Positions 42,869 to 50,826 of a stretch of DNA of 64,000 bases are shown here, piece by piece. The stretch comes from Streptomyces sp. NBC_01275 (lineage in GTDB: Bacteria > Actinomycetota > Actinomycetes > Streptomycetales > Streptomycetaceae). The position numbers and the translations under genes were made by a program. Each line of letters begins with the position of its first letter. Position 1 is the stretch's first letter. The stretch lies in assembly GCF_026340655.1 (NCBI RefSeq), contig NZ_JAPEOZ010000001.1, positions 4,216,001 to 4,280,000 of the forward strand, in the 5' to 3' direction. The notes under the pieces are model-generated. The model was given only the letters and a program-made list of their open reading frames with translations, was not told the DNA's origin and did no database searches.

Positions 42869-43508
42869 ACAAGTGCGTACCGTCGACGGCCGCGTGGCCG
42901 GTCGACGCGGGCAGGCGACGCGGCAGAAGCTGCTCGACTGCCTCAGCGAGATGCTCAGCTCCTCTCCCTACCGGGACGTCAAGGTCATCGACGTCGCCCG
43001 GAAGGCGGGCACTTCGCCCGCGACCTTCTACCAGTACTTCCCGGACGTCGAGGGCGCGGTACTGGAGATCGCCGAGCAAATGGCCGCCGAGGGCGCGGAG
43101 TTGACCGCGCTGCTCGAAGGCCGGTCGTGGGTCGGCAAGGCGGGCTGGCAGACGGCGCAGGAACTCGTCGACGGGTTCCTGGAGTTCTGGCGGAGGAACG
43201 ACGCGATCCTGCGGGTCGTCGATCTCGGCGCGGCCGAGGGCGACAAGCGTTTCTACAAACTCCGGATGAAGATCCTCAACTCGGTCAACAACTCCCTGGC
43301 GGACGCGGTCGCCGAGTTGCAGTCCAAGGGCAAGGTCGACAAGGACGTGAACCCGGCGGCGGTCGCCGGTTCGCTGGTCGCGATGCTCGCGGCGGTCGCC
43401 TCGCACCAGAAGGGCTTCACGACGTGGGGCGTCAAGCAGGCTGAACTCAAGCCGAACCTGGCCCTGTTGGTGCACCTGGGCATCACCGGCAAGAAGCCGA
43501 CGAAATAG
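42861..43508 (+). CDS. TetR-family regulator, candidate controller of the TCTGACG regulon
   Basis: The product has 215 residues. The N-terminal helix-turn-helix is typical: ATRQKLLDCLSEMLSSSPYR, then VIDVARKAGTSPATFYQYF at residues ~47-65. The ligand domain includes VVDLGAAEGDKRFYKLRM, rich in basic residues that could contact an acyl-CoA, which is speculative. S. coelicolor has a TetR gene at the same relative place next to kbpA. The gene stands alone, divergent from kbpA, and a degenerate TCTGACG operator overlaps its start. It is one of two TetR regulators here; the other has its own different operator. Confidence 0.93.
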   Translation: MTGQVRTVDGRVAGRRGQATRQKLLDCLSEMLSSSPYRDVKVIDVARKAGTSPATFYQYFPDVEGAVLEIAEQMAAEGAELTALLEGRSWVGKAGWQTAQELVDGFLEFWRRNDAILRVVDLGAAEGDKRFYKLRMKILNSVNNSLADAVAELQSKGKVDKDVNPAAVAGSLVAMLAAVASHQKGFTTWGVKQAELKPNLALLVHLGITGKKPTK

Positions 43509-43552
43509 CCGACCGCACCGGCATCGCCTTTTCCCGGCTCCAAGTCCTGTCT

Positions 43553-43592
43553 GGCAGGCGGCGGCCCACCCACGGGGTGGCCGCCGCCTGCC
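43553..43592. terminator. Hairpin between TetR and Lrp genes
   Basis: GGCAGGCGGCGGCC and GGCCGCCGCCTGCC form a perfect 14-bp stem with a 12-base loop. Located between convergent genes, it could act in both directions. Confidence 0.75.
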
Positions 43593-43623
43593 GCGCTGTG
43601 GAAGGCCTTTCGCTCTGCTCCCG

Positions 43624-43679
43624 GGCTGTTCACGCGCGTTGTCGCCGCGGCTGTTCACGCTCACGCGGGCTGTTCACGC
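43624..43679. repeat. Three direct copies of GGCTGTTCACGC
   Basis: Copies start at 43624, 43649 and 43668; the last overlaps the stop codon of the Lrp-family gene. Purpose unknown. Confidence 0.6.
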
Positions 43680-44126
43680 GGGCAGCGGCCGGTCCCGCAC
43701 CACGTGCTTCATCACCAGCGTCGACGTCAGCCGCTGCACGCCCGGCAGCGTCGTCAGCCTTTCGTCGTACAGCCGTTGGAAGGCCGCGAGGTCGGCGGTG
43801 GCCACCCGCAGCAGATAGTCCGGCTCCCCGAACAGCCGCTGCGCGTCCAGCACGTGTTCCACCTCGGCCACCGCCCGTTCGAAGTCGGCGACCGTGTCCC
43901 GGTCCTCCTGCCGCATCGAGACGAAGACCAGCGCCTCGAAGGCCAGCCCGACGGCGGTCGGCTCCACGACCGCGCGATAGCCGCTGATCGCCCCGGACCG
44001 CTCCAGCTCCCGCAGCCGACGGTGGCACGGCGAGACGCTCAGCCGCACCCGCGCGGCCAGCTCGGTCACGGTCAGCCGCCCGTCCTGCTGCAACTCGGCA
44101 AGGATTTTCCGGTCCACGTCGTCCAT
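43674..44126 (-). CDS. Lrp/AsnC-family transcriptional regulator
   Basis: The product has 150 residues, the usual length. The N-terminal helix-turn-helix (DDVDRKILAELQQDGRLTVT, then CHRRLRELERSGAI) and the C-terminal RAM effector domain (ALVFVSMRQ, GEPDYLLRVAT) are complete. Such regulators sense amino acids or related small molecules. It lies downstream of, and in the same direction as, the F420 oxidoreductase at 44178 but is separated by ~50 bases. No obvious target gene is adjacent. Confidence 0.95.
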   Translation of the reverse strand: MDDVDRKILAELQQDGRLTVTELAARVRLSVSPCHRRLRELERSGAISGYRAVVEPTAVGLAFEALVFVSMRQEDRDTVADFERAVAEVEHVLDAQRLFGEPDYLLRVATADLAAFQRLYDERLTTLPGVQRLTSTLVMKHVVRDRPLPA

Positions 44127-44177
44127 GGGGTAGATCTTCCCCGAAACAGTCCGATTCCGGGAAACATCGGAAACCGC

Positions 44178-44648
44178 TTACCGAGGAACGATCCGGAACA
44201 GCCGTATCTCCCGCTCCACCCGCGCCTGGTAGGTGGCGTACGGCGGCCAGAACGTCAGCAGCGTCTTCCAGACCGCCGCCCGCTCCTCTCCCGCCAGCAG
44301 CCGCGCCGTCACCGGGATGTCGGCGCCCTGCCAGCTGACCTCGGCGTCGGGGTGGGCGAGGAGGTTGGCGGTCCAGGCGGGGTGCCCGGTGCGGCCGAAG
44401 TTGGAGCCGACCAGGATCCAGCCGGCGCCGTCCGCCTCCGGCATGCAGGCCAGCGGCGTACGGCGCGGCCGACCGCTCCTCGCCCCGGTCGCCGTGAGGA
44501 TCACCCCCGGCAGCATCTGGGCGCTGAGCAGCACCTTTCCCCGGGTAAGCCGATGGACGGCCCGGTCGAGCGCGGGGATGACATGCGGGGCGACCTTCGC
44601 GAAGGACCGGGTCGAGGACACCCTCTGGACGAGCCGAACGCCGATCAC
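44178..44648 (-). CDS. Nitroreductase/F420-dependent oxidoreductase, DDN-like
   Basis: The product has 156 residues from the GTG at 44648, overlapping the acyl-CoA dehydrogenase stop as GTGA. The core blocks LTATGARSGRPRRTPLACM, WILVGSNFGRTGHPAWTANL and AEVSWQG match the split-barrel deazaflavin-dependent family. Because it is translationally coupled to an acyl-CoA dehydrogenase, it may take part in the same pathway, for example reducing an unsaturated ring intermediate. This is an inference from context. A paralog lies at 18698. Confidence 0.88.
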   Translation of the reverse strand: MIGVRLVQRVSSTRSFAKVAPHVIPALDRAVHRLTRGKVLLSAQMLPGVILTATGARSGRPRRTPLACMPEADGAGWILVGSNFGRTGHPAWTANLLAHPDAEVSWQGADIPVTARLLAGEERAAVWKTLLTFWPPYATYQARVEREIRLFRIVPR

Positions 44649-45847
44649 ACCGATACCTCCGTACGGTCGAAGAGTCCGGCCTCGTCGGCCGCGTGGGCGC
44701 GCAGCCGGTGCACGGGTCCGAACAGCAGTTCGTCTCCGGCGGCCCGCTTGAAGTACAGGTGGGCGTCGTGCTCCCAGGTGAAGCCGACGCCGCCGTGCAG
44801 CTGGACGGCCTCCCCGGCGGCACTGCGCAGCGCCTCCAGGGCCTGGGCGAGGGCGAGCCCGCCGACCCGCTCGCCATGGGCGGTGGCCCAGGCGGCGTAG
44901 TAGGCGGCGGAGCGGGCCGCCTGGACCTGGACGTAGACGTCGGCCAGCCGGTGCTGCACAGCCTGGAAGGAGCCGATCGCCCGCCCGAACTGCTCGCGCT
45001 GTCCAACGTATTCGACGGTCCGCTCCAGCGCTCGGTCTGCGGCCCCGACCGCCTCGCAGGCGAGGACGGCGGCGGCACGGTCGCCCGTCTGGGCAAGGGC
45101 CTTGGGCACGTCCGCCTCCGCGCCCCCCGCATCCCCTTCGCCGCCCAGCAACTCGGCCTCCACATTGCGGAGTTGGACGCGGGCCTGCGGTCGGGTCGCG
45201 TCGAGGGCGGTCTGCCGTGCGCGGACGAGACCGGCGGCGTCGGCCCGGACCAGGAACAGCAGCGGCCGGGACCGTACGAACCCCCCGGTGTGGGCGGCGA
45301 CGACCAGCAGCCCGGCGCTGTGCCCGTCGAGGACCTGCGCGGCCTCCCCGTACAGCCGCCACGCGCCCTGGACGCACCGGGCCTGCACTCCCCCGGCCCG
45401 TCCGCCGCCGGCCCAGTCGCCGCCGTTGACCCCGGTCAGGGCGAGAGCGGTGGCGAGAGCGGTTCCGGGAACGGCGAGGGCGGCGGTCAGGGCGCCGGAG
45501 GCGATGCGGGGGAGCAGGTGGGCGCGCTGGGCGTCGGTGCCGAGGGCGAGGATCAGCGGTGCGGCGAGGACGGCGGTCGCGACGAGCGGGGAGGGGGCGA
45601 GGGCCCGGCCGGTCTCCTCGGCGGCGAGGGCGAGATCGGTGACCGGGCACCCGACGCCGCCGTAGGCCTCCGGAAGCGCGAGTCCGGGCAGGCCCAACTG
45701 GTCGGCGAGGACGGTCCACAGGGCGGGGTCGTGTCCGGCGGGAGTGGCGAGGGCGGCCCTCAACTCCTCGGAGCCGCACCGCTTGTGGAGCAGCTCGCGC
45801 AGCGTACGGCGGATCTCGTCCTGCTCGGCGGTGAGGCTGGCGTCCAT
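44645..45847 (-). CDS. Acyl-CoA dehydrogenase family protein
   Basis: The product has 400 residues. The N-terminal helical domain (EQDEIRRTLRELLHKRC), LPEAYGGVGCPVTDLALAAE, the FAD-binding GQREQFGRAIGSFQAVQHRL (~280) and the C-terminal QLHGGVGFTWEHDAHLYFKR are present. This variety, with HLYFKR at the end, resembles subunits of the heteromeric FadE/ChsE enzymes used on steroid side chains, which usually need a second subunit; none is adjacent. The substrate is unknown. An operator lies 42 bases upstream. Confidence 0.93.
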   Translation of the reverse strand: MDASLTAEQDEIRRTLRELLHKRCGSEELRAALATPAGHDPALWTVLADQLGLPGLALPEAYGGVGCPVTDLALAAEETGRALAPSPLVATAVLAAPLILALGTDAQRAHLLPRIASGALTAALAVPGTALATALALTGVNGGDWAGGGRAGGVQARCVQGAWRLYGEAAQVLDGHSAGLLVVAAHTGGFVRSRPLLFLVRADAAGLVRARQTALDATRPQARVQLRNVEAELLGGEGDAGGAEADVPKALAQTGDRAAAVLACEAVGAADRALERTVEYVGQREQFGRAIGSFQAVQHRLADVYVQVQAARSAAYYAAWATAHGERVGGLALAQALEALRSAAGEAVQLHGGVGFTWEHDAHLYFKRAAGDELLFGPVHRLRAHAADEAGLFDRTEVSV

Positions 45848-45889
45848 GACTGACCCTTCCCTGGCACCTCGGCGGCCCTTCCGTCCGCA

Positions 45890-45906
45890 TCTGACGGTCC
45901 GTCATG
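45890..45906. promoter_or_regulatory. Operator 6, before the acyl-CoA dehydrogenase
   Basis: TCTGACG-GTC-CGTCATG, left half complete, right half 5 of 7. It lies 42 bases before the ATG at 45847. Confidence 0.7.
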
Positions 45907-46055
45907 TTAGGGCGGGGGGGCGGGAATGCCCAGAGAGACGACGAGGTGCCGCAAGGGGCGGCGGGGGACGGCGAGCAGGGACGAGGAGCGGCGGGAGGTC
46001 GCGGGGGGCGACGGGAGGCCGCGGGAGGCGACGGCGTCTGCCGCCGGAGCCCGGA

Positions 46056-46072
46056 TCTGATGTACCGTCAGA
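46056..46072. promoter_or_regulatory. Operator 7, touching the thiolase-like start
   Basis: TCTGATG-TAC-CGTCAGA, 13 of 14 half-site positions match. It ends three bases before the ATG at 46076, occupying the place of a ribosome site. Confidence 0.75.
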
Positions 46073-46075
46073 TTC

Positions 46076-47260
46076 ATGGCTTCTGGAAGTGTTTCTGGGA
46101 ACCGAAATGTGGCCGTGGTCGGTGCGGCCCTCTCCGACTGCGGCCGGGTGGACGACGCGACGCCGTACGCCCTGCACGCCCAGGCGGCCCGCCGCGCGCT
46201 GGCGGACGCCGGGCTCGGCCGGGATCTGGTGGACGGCTTCGCCTCCGCCGGCCTGGGCATGCTCGCCCCCGTCGAGGTCGCCGACTACCTCGGCCTGCGC
46301 CCCACCTGGGTCGACTCCACGTCCGTGGGCGGCTCGACCTGGGAGGTCATGGCGGCGCACGCGGCGGACGCGATAGCCGCCGGCCACGCGAACGCCGTCC
46401 TGCTGGTCTACGGCTCCACGGCCCGCGCCGACGTCCGGGCGGGCCGCCGCACCGGCACCCTCTCCTTCGGCGCGCGCGGCCCCCTCCAGTTCGAGGTCCC
46501 CTACGGCCACACCCTCATCGCCAAGTACGCGATGGCCGCCCGCCGCCACATGCTCCAATACGGCACGACCGTCGAGCAGTTGGCGGAAGTCGCGGTCCAG
46601 GCGAGGGCGAACGCGGGCCTGAACCCGGAGGCGATGTTCCGCGACCCGGTGACGGTGGACGACGTCCTCTCCGGCCCGATGATCGCCGACCCCTTCACCA
46701 GGCTGCACTGCTGTCTACGCTCCGACGGCGGCGCTGCGGTGCTGCTGGCGGCCGAGGAGTACGTACGGGACTGCCGTACGTCCCCGGTGTGGATCCTCGG
46801 GACGGGGGAGCACGTCTCGCATGCCTCGATGTCCGAGTGGGACGACTTCACGGTGTCCCCGGCGGCGGTGAGCGGGCGGCTGGCGTTCGCCCGGGCGGGC
46901 GTGCGGCCGGAGGAGATGGACTTCGCCCAGATCTACGACGCCTTCACCTACATGACCCTCGTCACACTCGAGGACCTGGGTTTCTGTGGGAAGGGAGAAG
47001 GCGGGGCGTTCGTGGAGAAGGGGCGGTTGAGGGCGGCGGGCGGGGAGCTGCCGGTCAACACGGACGGGGGCGGGCTGTCGGCCCAGCACCCGGGCATGCG
47101 GGGGCTGTTCCTGCTGGTGGAGGCGGTACGTCAACTGCGTGGAGAGGCGGGGGCGCGGCAGGTGCGGGGACGGGACGGGGAGCTGCCGAGGCTGGGCGTC
47201 GCCTCCGGGACCGGGGGGTGGTTCTGCTCTTCGGGGACGGTGGTGCTGGGGCGGGAGTGA
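46076..47260 (+). CDS. Thiolase-fold lipid-transfer-type protein lacking the nucleophilic Cys
   Basis: The product has 394 residues. It is homologous to the product of 36231-37412: VAVVGAALSDCGR at the start and FAQIYDAFTYMTLVTLEDLG and GFCGKGEGGAF in the C-terminal half. Where thiolases carry Cys (GGSC), it reads GGST with Thr88, so classical thiolysis is unlikely. Ltp2-type retro-aldolases, which use Tyr residues such as those in YDAFTY, are a better model. Its DUF35 partner may be the gene at 55531, since none is adjacent. The first dozen codons are A/T-rich (GCT TCT GGA AGT GTT), and no ribosome site is visible, suggesting a leaderless message. Confidence 0.9.
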   Translation: MASGSVSGNRNVAVVGAALSDCGRVDDATPYALHAQAARRALADAGLGRDLVDGFASAGLGMLAPVEVADYLGLRPTWVDSTSVGGSTWEVMAAHAADAIAAGHANAVLLVYGSTARADVRAGRRTGTLSFGARGPLQFEVPYGHTLIAKYAMAARRHMLQYGTTVEQLAEVAVQARANAGLNPEAMFRDPVTVDDVLSGPMIADPFTRLHCCLRSDGGAAVLLAAEEYVRDCRTSPVWILGTGEHVSHASMSEWDDFTVSPAAVSGRLAFARAGVRPEEMDFAQIYDAFTYMTLVTLEDLGFCGKGEGGAFVEKGRLRAAGGELPVNTDGGGLSAQHPGMRGLFLLVEAVRQLRGEAGARQVRGRDGELPRLGVASGTGGWFCSSGTVVLGRE

Positions 47261-47383
47261 GACGGGAGCCACCGGGGGCGGCAACCTTTTCGGGTGCGGC
47301 GGCGACTGGGGAAGTCGGAAGGTTTCCCGGGCTTTCCCGGGCTTTCCAGGTCCTGCTCCGCCGAACCGCGTAAGGATTCATCC

Positions 47384-48448
47384 GTGGCATCCTCTTCGCA
47401 CCGCCGATCCCGCCCCGAACGAGGGTCCGAACGCGGCTTTGAACGTCGCTCCGGGCATCGCTCTGAGCGTGGCTCCGACCGGCGCCCGGTCCGTGTGCCC
47501 GCGATCGCCCTGACGGCCGTCGCGGCCGTCGCGCTCGTCGTGTCCCTGGTCGTGGCCTTCCGCCCCGACGGCGGGACCGGCGGCGACGGGAAGGACGCGG
47601 CCAAGCCCGTCGCCGGCGCCCAGGTCAGCGAGTCGCCGACGGCGACGACGGGGACCGCGGCCTCCGCGTCCCCGAAGCCGTCCACGGCGTCCCCGACCGC
47701 CACGAGCACCGCGACCGGCGCCGCAACGGGCTCGGCAGCCGCTACGGCCGCCTCCTCGCCCTCCGCGAGCAGCGCGCCGGCGGGGTCCTCGGGCGGGAGC
47801 GCCGCCCGGACGGCGTCCGGGTCGGCGCCGCTGGCGGGGCGGATCCGGCCCGGGGTCGACTACCAGGGGGTCGCCACCTCCTACGACGTCGGAAACGGCG
47901 ACGGGGCCTGTTCCTTCGGCCCGACGACCGACGTCATGACGGCGGCGATGAACACCGCCGACTACGAGACGTCCAAGGCGTGCGGCGCGTACGTGCTGGT
48001 CCGTGCGGCGGGCGGCGCGTCCGTCACGGTCCGGATCACCAACGAGTGCCCGGCGCCCTGCGCACCCGGCCAACTCGACCTCAGCACCCAGGCGTTCGCC
48101 AGGCTCGCGGCGCTCTCGGCCGGCCGGATCCCGATCACGTGGAGCCTGGTGAGCCCCAGCGTCTCGAACACGATCTCGATCCGGTACAAGACCGGGTCCA
48201 GCCAGTACTGGTGCGGCGTCCAGGCCCTCGGCCACCGGAACCCGCTGGCCCGGCTGGAGGTCCGCACCAGCGGCGGCTGGCGCGCGCTCCCCCGTACCGA
48301 GTACAACTACTTCCTCTCCGAGCAGGGCTCCGGGTGCGGCAGCGCGATCAGGATCACCGACGTCTACGGCGAACAGCTGACCGTCGACGGGATCGCCGTA
48401 CGGCCGGACGTGGTGCAGACGACCAAGGTGCAGTTCGCGCGGCACTGA
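47384..48448 (+). CDS. Expansin-like secreted protein (DPBB plus CBM63-like domain)
   Basis: The product has 354 residues from the GTG at 47384, with AAGGA nine bases upstream. A basic N-region (many Arg and Ser) precedes one membrane segment (AIALTAVAAVALVVSLVVAF), a Ser/Thr/Ala linker to ~150, a double-psi beta-barrel (GVATSYDVGNGDGACSFGP, with Asp in QLDLSTQAF), and a C-terminal expansin domain (YWCGVQALGHRNPLARLEV, YNYFLSEQGSG, ITDVYGEQL). Bacterial expansins loosen cellulose or peptidoglycan without hydrolysis. It is probably displayed at the cell surface. Confidence 0.88.
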   Translation: MASSSHRRSRPERGSERGFERRSGHRSERGSDRRPVRVPAIALTAVAAVALVVSLVVAFRPDGGTGGDGKDAAKPVAGAQVSESPTATTGTAASASPKPSTASPTATSTATGAATGSAAATAASSPSASSAPAGSSGGSAARTASGSAPLAGRIRPGVDYQGVATSYDVGNGDGACSFGPTTDVMTAAMNTADYETSKACGAYVLVRAAGGASVTVRITNECPAPCAPGQLDLSTQAFARLAALSAGRIPITWSLVSPSVSNTISIRYKTGSSQYWCGVQALGHRNPLARLEVRTSGGWRALPRTEYNYFLSEQGSGCGSAIRITDVYGEQLTVDGIAVRPDVVQTTKVQFARH

Positions 48449-48513
48449 CGCCGGGCGTCTGCGGCAGTGGCGGTCGTCACCGCGTACTCGGCGGCGACCG
48501 CATACTCGGAGCC

Positions 48514-49221
48514 ATGGCTACCGATCTTCATGAGCTGCTCAGGTCGCTGCGGGTGTGGGACCCGGAGGTGACCGACCTGCCGTCCTTCGACCCGGGGGCG
48601 GCCCCCGCCGAGCCGTTGCCCCTCTTCACGGAGTGGTTCGCGCAGGCGGTGGCGGCGGGCGAGCGCGAGCCGCACACGATGACGCTGGCGACCGTGGACG
48701 ACGAGGGGCTGCCGGACGCCCGGATCGTGATGCTGCACGGCGCCGACGCGGCCGGCTGGTCCTTCGCCACGCATGTGACGAGCGCCAAGGGCCGCCAGCT
48801 CGCCGCCCGCCCCTACGCGGCCCTCACCTTCTACTGGCCCGCCCTGGGCCGCCAGATCCGCGTCCGAGGACCGGTTTCCGTCGCCCCGTCCGCCGAGGCG
48901 CAGGCCGACCTGCACGCCCGCTCGACGGGTGCGCTGGCGGCCGCGCTGACCGGACGGCAGAGTGAAGTCCTCGGCTCGGTGGAGGAGTTGGCGACGGCGT
49001 CGGGCGCGGCCTGGGAGGAGGCCGACCGCAACCCGGGCGCCGAGTCCCCGACCTGGACGCTGTACCGGCTGCGTGCGGCGGAGGTGGAGTTCTTCCAGGG
49101 AGACGGGCGGCGGAGGCACGTACGGCTGGCGTATCGGCGTATGACTTCTGGTTCCGGCTCTGGTTCCAATTCCGGCTCCGGCTCCGGCTCCGGCTGGGAG
49201 CGGGTGCTGCTCTGGCCGTGA
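48514..49221 (+). CDS. pdxH: Pyridoxamine 5'-phosphate oxidase with Ser/Gly insertion
   Basis: The product has 235 residues from the ATG at 48514. The PNPOx core is present: PDARIVMLHGADAAGW, FATHVTSAKGRQLAARPYAAL and RQIRVRGPVSV (FMN and PLP phosphate binding). The C-terminal dimerisation region (ADRNPGAESPTWTLYRL) is followed by the expected strand, then by a run of alternating Ser and Gly (residues ~213-229) encoded by TCCGGC-type repeats, before the final WERVLLWP. Normal family members have R-L-x-P here without the insertion. It would make PLP from pyridoxine or pyridoxamine phosphate, or act as a PdxH-like oxidase. Confidence 0.87.
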   Translation: MATDLHELLRSLRVWDPEVTDLPSFDPGAAPAEPLPLFTEWFAQAVAAGEREPHTMTLATVDDEGLPDARIVMLHGADAAGWSFATHVTSAKGRQLAARPYAALTFYWPALGRQIRVRGPVSVAPSAEAQADLHARSTGALAAALTGRQSEVLGSVEELATASGAAWEEADRNPGAESPTWTLYRLRAAEVEFFQGDGRRRHVRLAYRRMTSGSGSGSNSGSGSGSGWERVLLWP

Positions 49222-49227
49222 GCCGGA

Positions 49228-49797
49228 TCAGGGGCCGCCCGCGGCCACCGCTTTGAGTTCGTCGAGGGACTCCCGCAGGAAGTCCGCGAGCGGGTGTTTT
49301 CCGTCCGTTTCGACCCAGCGTTCGAACCCGACCTTGAAGACGGCGACGCCCGCCTCCGCGGTGAGGGTCGCGGCCGGGTCCTCGACGCCGCGTCGGCGCA
49401 GCGTGGCGGCGAGCGCCGCGGAGAGCGTGGCGAGCTTGATCAGCTCGCGCTCGCGCAGTTCCGCGTTGGCCGCGATGACGGCGTGGCGCTGCCGGGCGAA
49501 CTCGTGCCGGCCGGCGAAGAAGCCGGCGACGGTCTCCAGCGTCGACGCCATCGCGTCGATCGGCGCGGCCGTGTCCGGGGTCTCGGCAAGCGTGACCACG
49601 AACGCGTCCTGCAGCGCCTGCGCGCCGCCGAACAGCACTTCGCGCTTGTCGGCGTAGTGCCGGTAGAACGTCCGCTCGGTGAGCCCGGCGCGTTCGGCGA
49701 TCTGCGCGGCGGTGGTCTGCTCGAACCCGCGCTCGCTGTAGAGGTCCAGCGCTGCCTGTCCGAGCCGGTCACGCGCGTTCGGCTTCCATCGACCCAT
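49228..49797 (-). CDS. TetR-family regulator of the divergent SDR gene
   Basis: The product has 189 residues. The N-terminal helix-turn-helix (LDLYSERGFEQTTAAQIAER, then LTERTFYRHYADKREVL) is clear; the C-terminal domain ends near GVAVFKVGFERWVETDG. It is divergent from the SDR at 49889, with a perfect inverted repeat between, a classic local repressor layout. Confidence 0.94.
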   Translation of the reverse strand: MGRWKPNARDRLGQAALDLYSERGFEQTTAAQIAERAGLTERTFYRHYADKREVLFGGAQALQDAFVVTLAETPDTAAPIDAMASTLETVAGFFAGRHEFARQRHAVIAANAELRERELIKLATLSAALAATLRRRGVEDPAATLTAEAGVAVFKVGFERWVETDGKHPLADFLRESLDELKAVAAGGP

Positions 49798-49820
49798 GCG
49801 GCAGATCCTACGCGATGACA

Positions 49821-49859
49821 GTGACTGACATCGGTGCTACGTTTGGCGATGTCAGTCAC
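49821..49859. promoter_or_regulatory. Operator of the TetR/SDR divergent pair
   Basis: GTGACTGACATCG (49821-49833) and CGATGTCAGTCAC (49847-49859) are perfect inverted arms with a 13-base spacer; TGACATGACT continues at 49861. It differs from the TCTGACG family. Confidence 0.75.
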
Positions 49860-49888
49860 TGACATGACTTAGGCAGGAGTGACTCCTC

Positions 49889-50824
49889 ATGCGTGTGTTC
49901 ATCACCGGCGCGTCCGGCTGGATCGGTTCAGCCGTTGTTCCGGAGCTCATCGGGGCCGGCCACCAGGTCGTCGGGCTCGCCCGCTCGAACGCCTCGGCCG
50001 ACGCTCTCGCCCAGGCCGGCGCGGAGGTGCGCCGCGGCACGATCGACGACCTCGACACCCTGCGCGACGCGGCGGCCGAGTCCGACGGGGTGATCCACCT
50101 CGCGTTCAAGCACGACATCGCGTTCAGCGGCGGCTTCGAGGACGCCGCCGACGCGGACCGGCGGGCCATCGACACGTTCGGCGAGGCGCTCGCCGGCTCC
50201 GACCGGCCGTTCCTCATCGCGTCCGGGACGCTCGGGCTGGCGCCTGGCCGGGTCGCGACCGAGCAGGACGGTCAGCCGTCCGCCCCGCTCGACGCCCACT
50301 GGTCGGCCGGCCCGGCCAAGCGGCTGGCCAACGCCCACGCGACGGCCGCCTTCGCCGAACGCGGCGTCCGCTCATCGGTCGTACGGCTGCCGCCGACCGT
50401 GTACGGCGACGGAGACCACGGTTTCCTGGCCACGGTGGTCGCCGTCGCCCGCGAGAAAGGCGTTTCCGGCTTTGTCGGCGACGGCGCGAACCGCTGGCCC
50501 GCCGTGCACCGTCACGACGCGGCGCACCTCTTCCGCCTGGCGTTGGAGGGCGCTCCGGCCGGCTCCACCCTGCACGCGACCGGGGACGAGGGCGTCCCCA
50601 TCCGTGCCGTCGCCGAGGTGATCGGACGGCACCTCGACCTGCCCGTGGCCTCGATCTCCCCCGAGGACGCGCCCGCCCACTTCACCTGGCTGGCCGCCTA
50701 CCTCGGCATGGACAGCCCCGTCTCCAGCGCGCACACCCGCGAACTCCTGAACTGGCAGCCCACCCAGCCCGGCCTCCTCGACGACCTGGACAAGGGCCAC
50801 TACTTCGCGGCCACGTCCGCCTGA
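49889..50824 (+). CDS. Extended/atypical SDR, NAD(P)-dependent epimerase-like
   Basis: The product has 311 residues. The cofactor motif is TGASGWIGSAVVPELIG at the N-terminus, with DLD after beta-3 and VIHLAFKHDIAF after beta-4. The usual catalytic Tyr-x-x-x-Lys is not plain: the region reads SAGPAKRLANAHATAAF. LPPTVYGDGDHGF follows, as in NmrA/epimerase relatives. The substrate is unknown. The gene is controlled by the divergent TetR; GAGT and AGGAG precede the ATG. Confidence 0.9.
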   Translation: MRVFITGASGWIGSAVVPELIGAGHQVVGLARSNASADALAQAGAEVRRGTIDDLDTLRDAAAESDGVIHLAFKHDIAFSGGFEDAADADRRAIDTFGEALAGSDRPFLIASGTLGLAPGRVATEQDGQPSAPLDAHWSAGPAKRLANAHATAAFAERGVRSSVVRLPPTVYGDGDHGFLATVVAVAREKGVSGFVGDGANRWPAVHRHDAAHLFRLALEGAPAGSTLHATGDEGVPIRAVAEVIGRHLDLPVASISPEDAPAHFTWLAAYLGMDSPVSSAHTRELLNWQPTQPGLLDDLDKGHYFAATSA

Positions 50825-50826
50825 CC

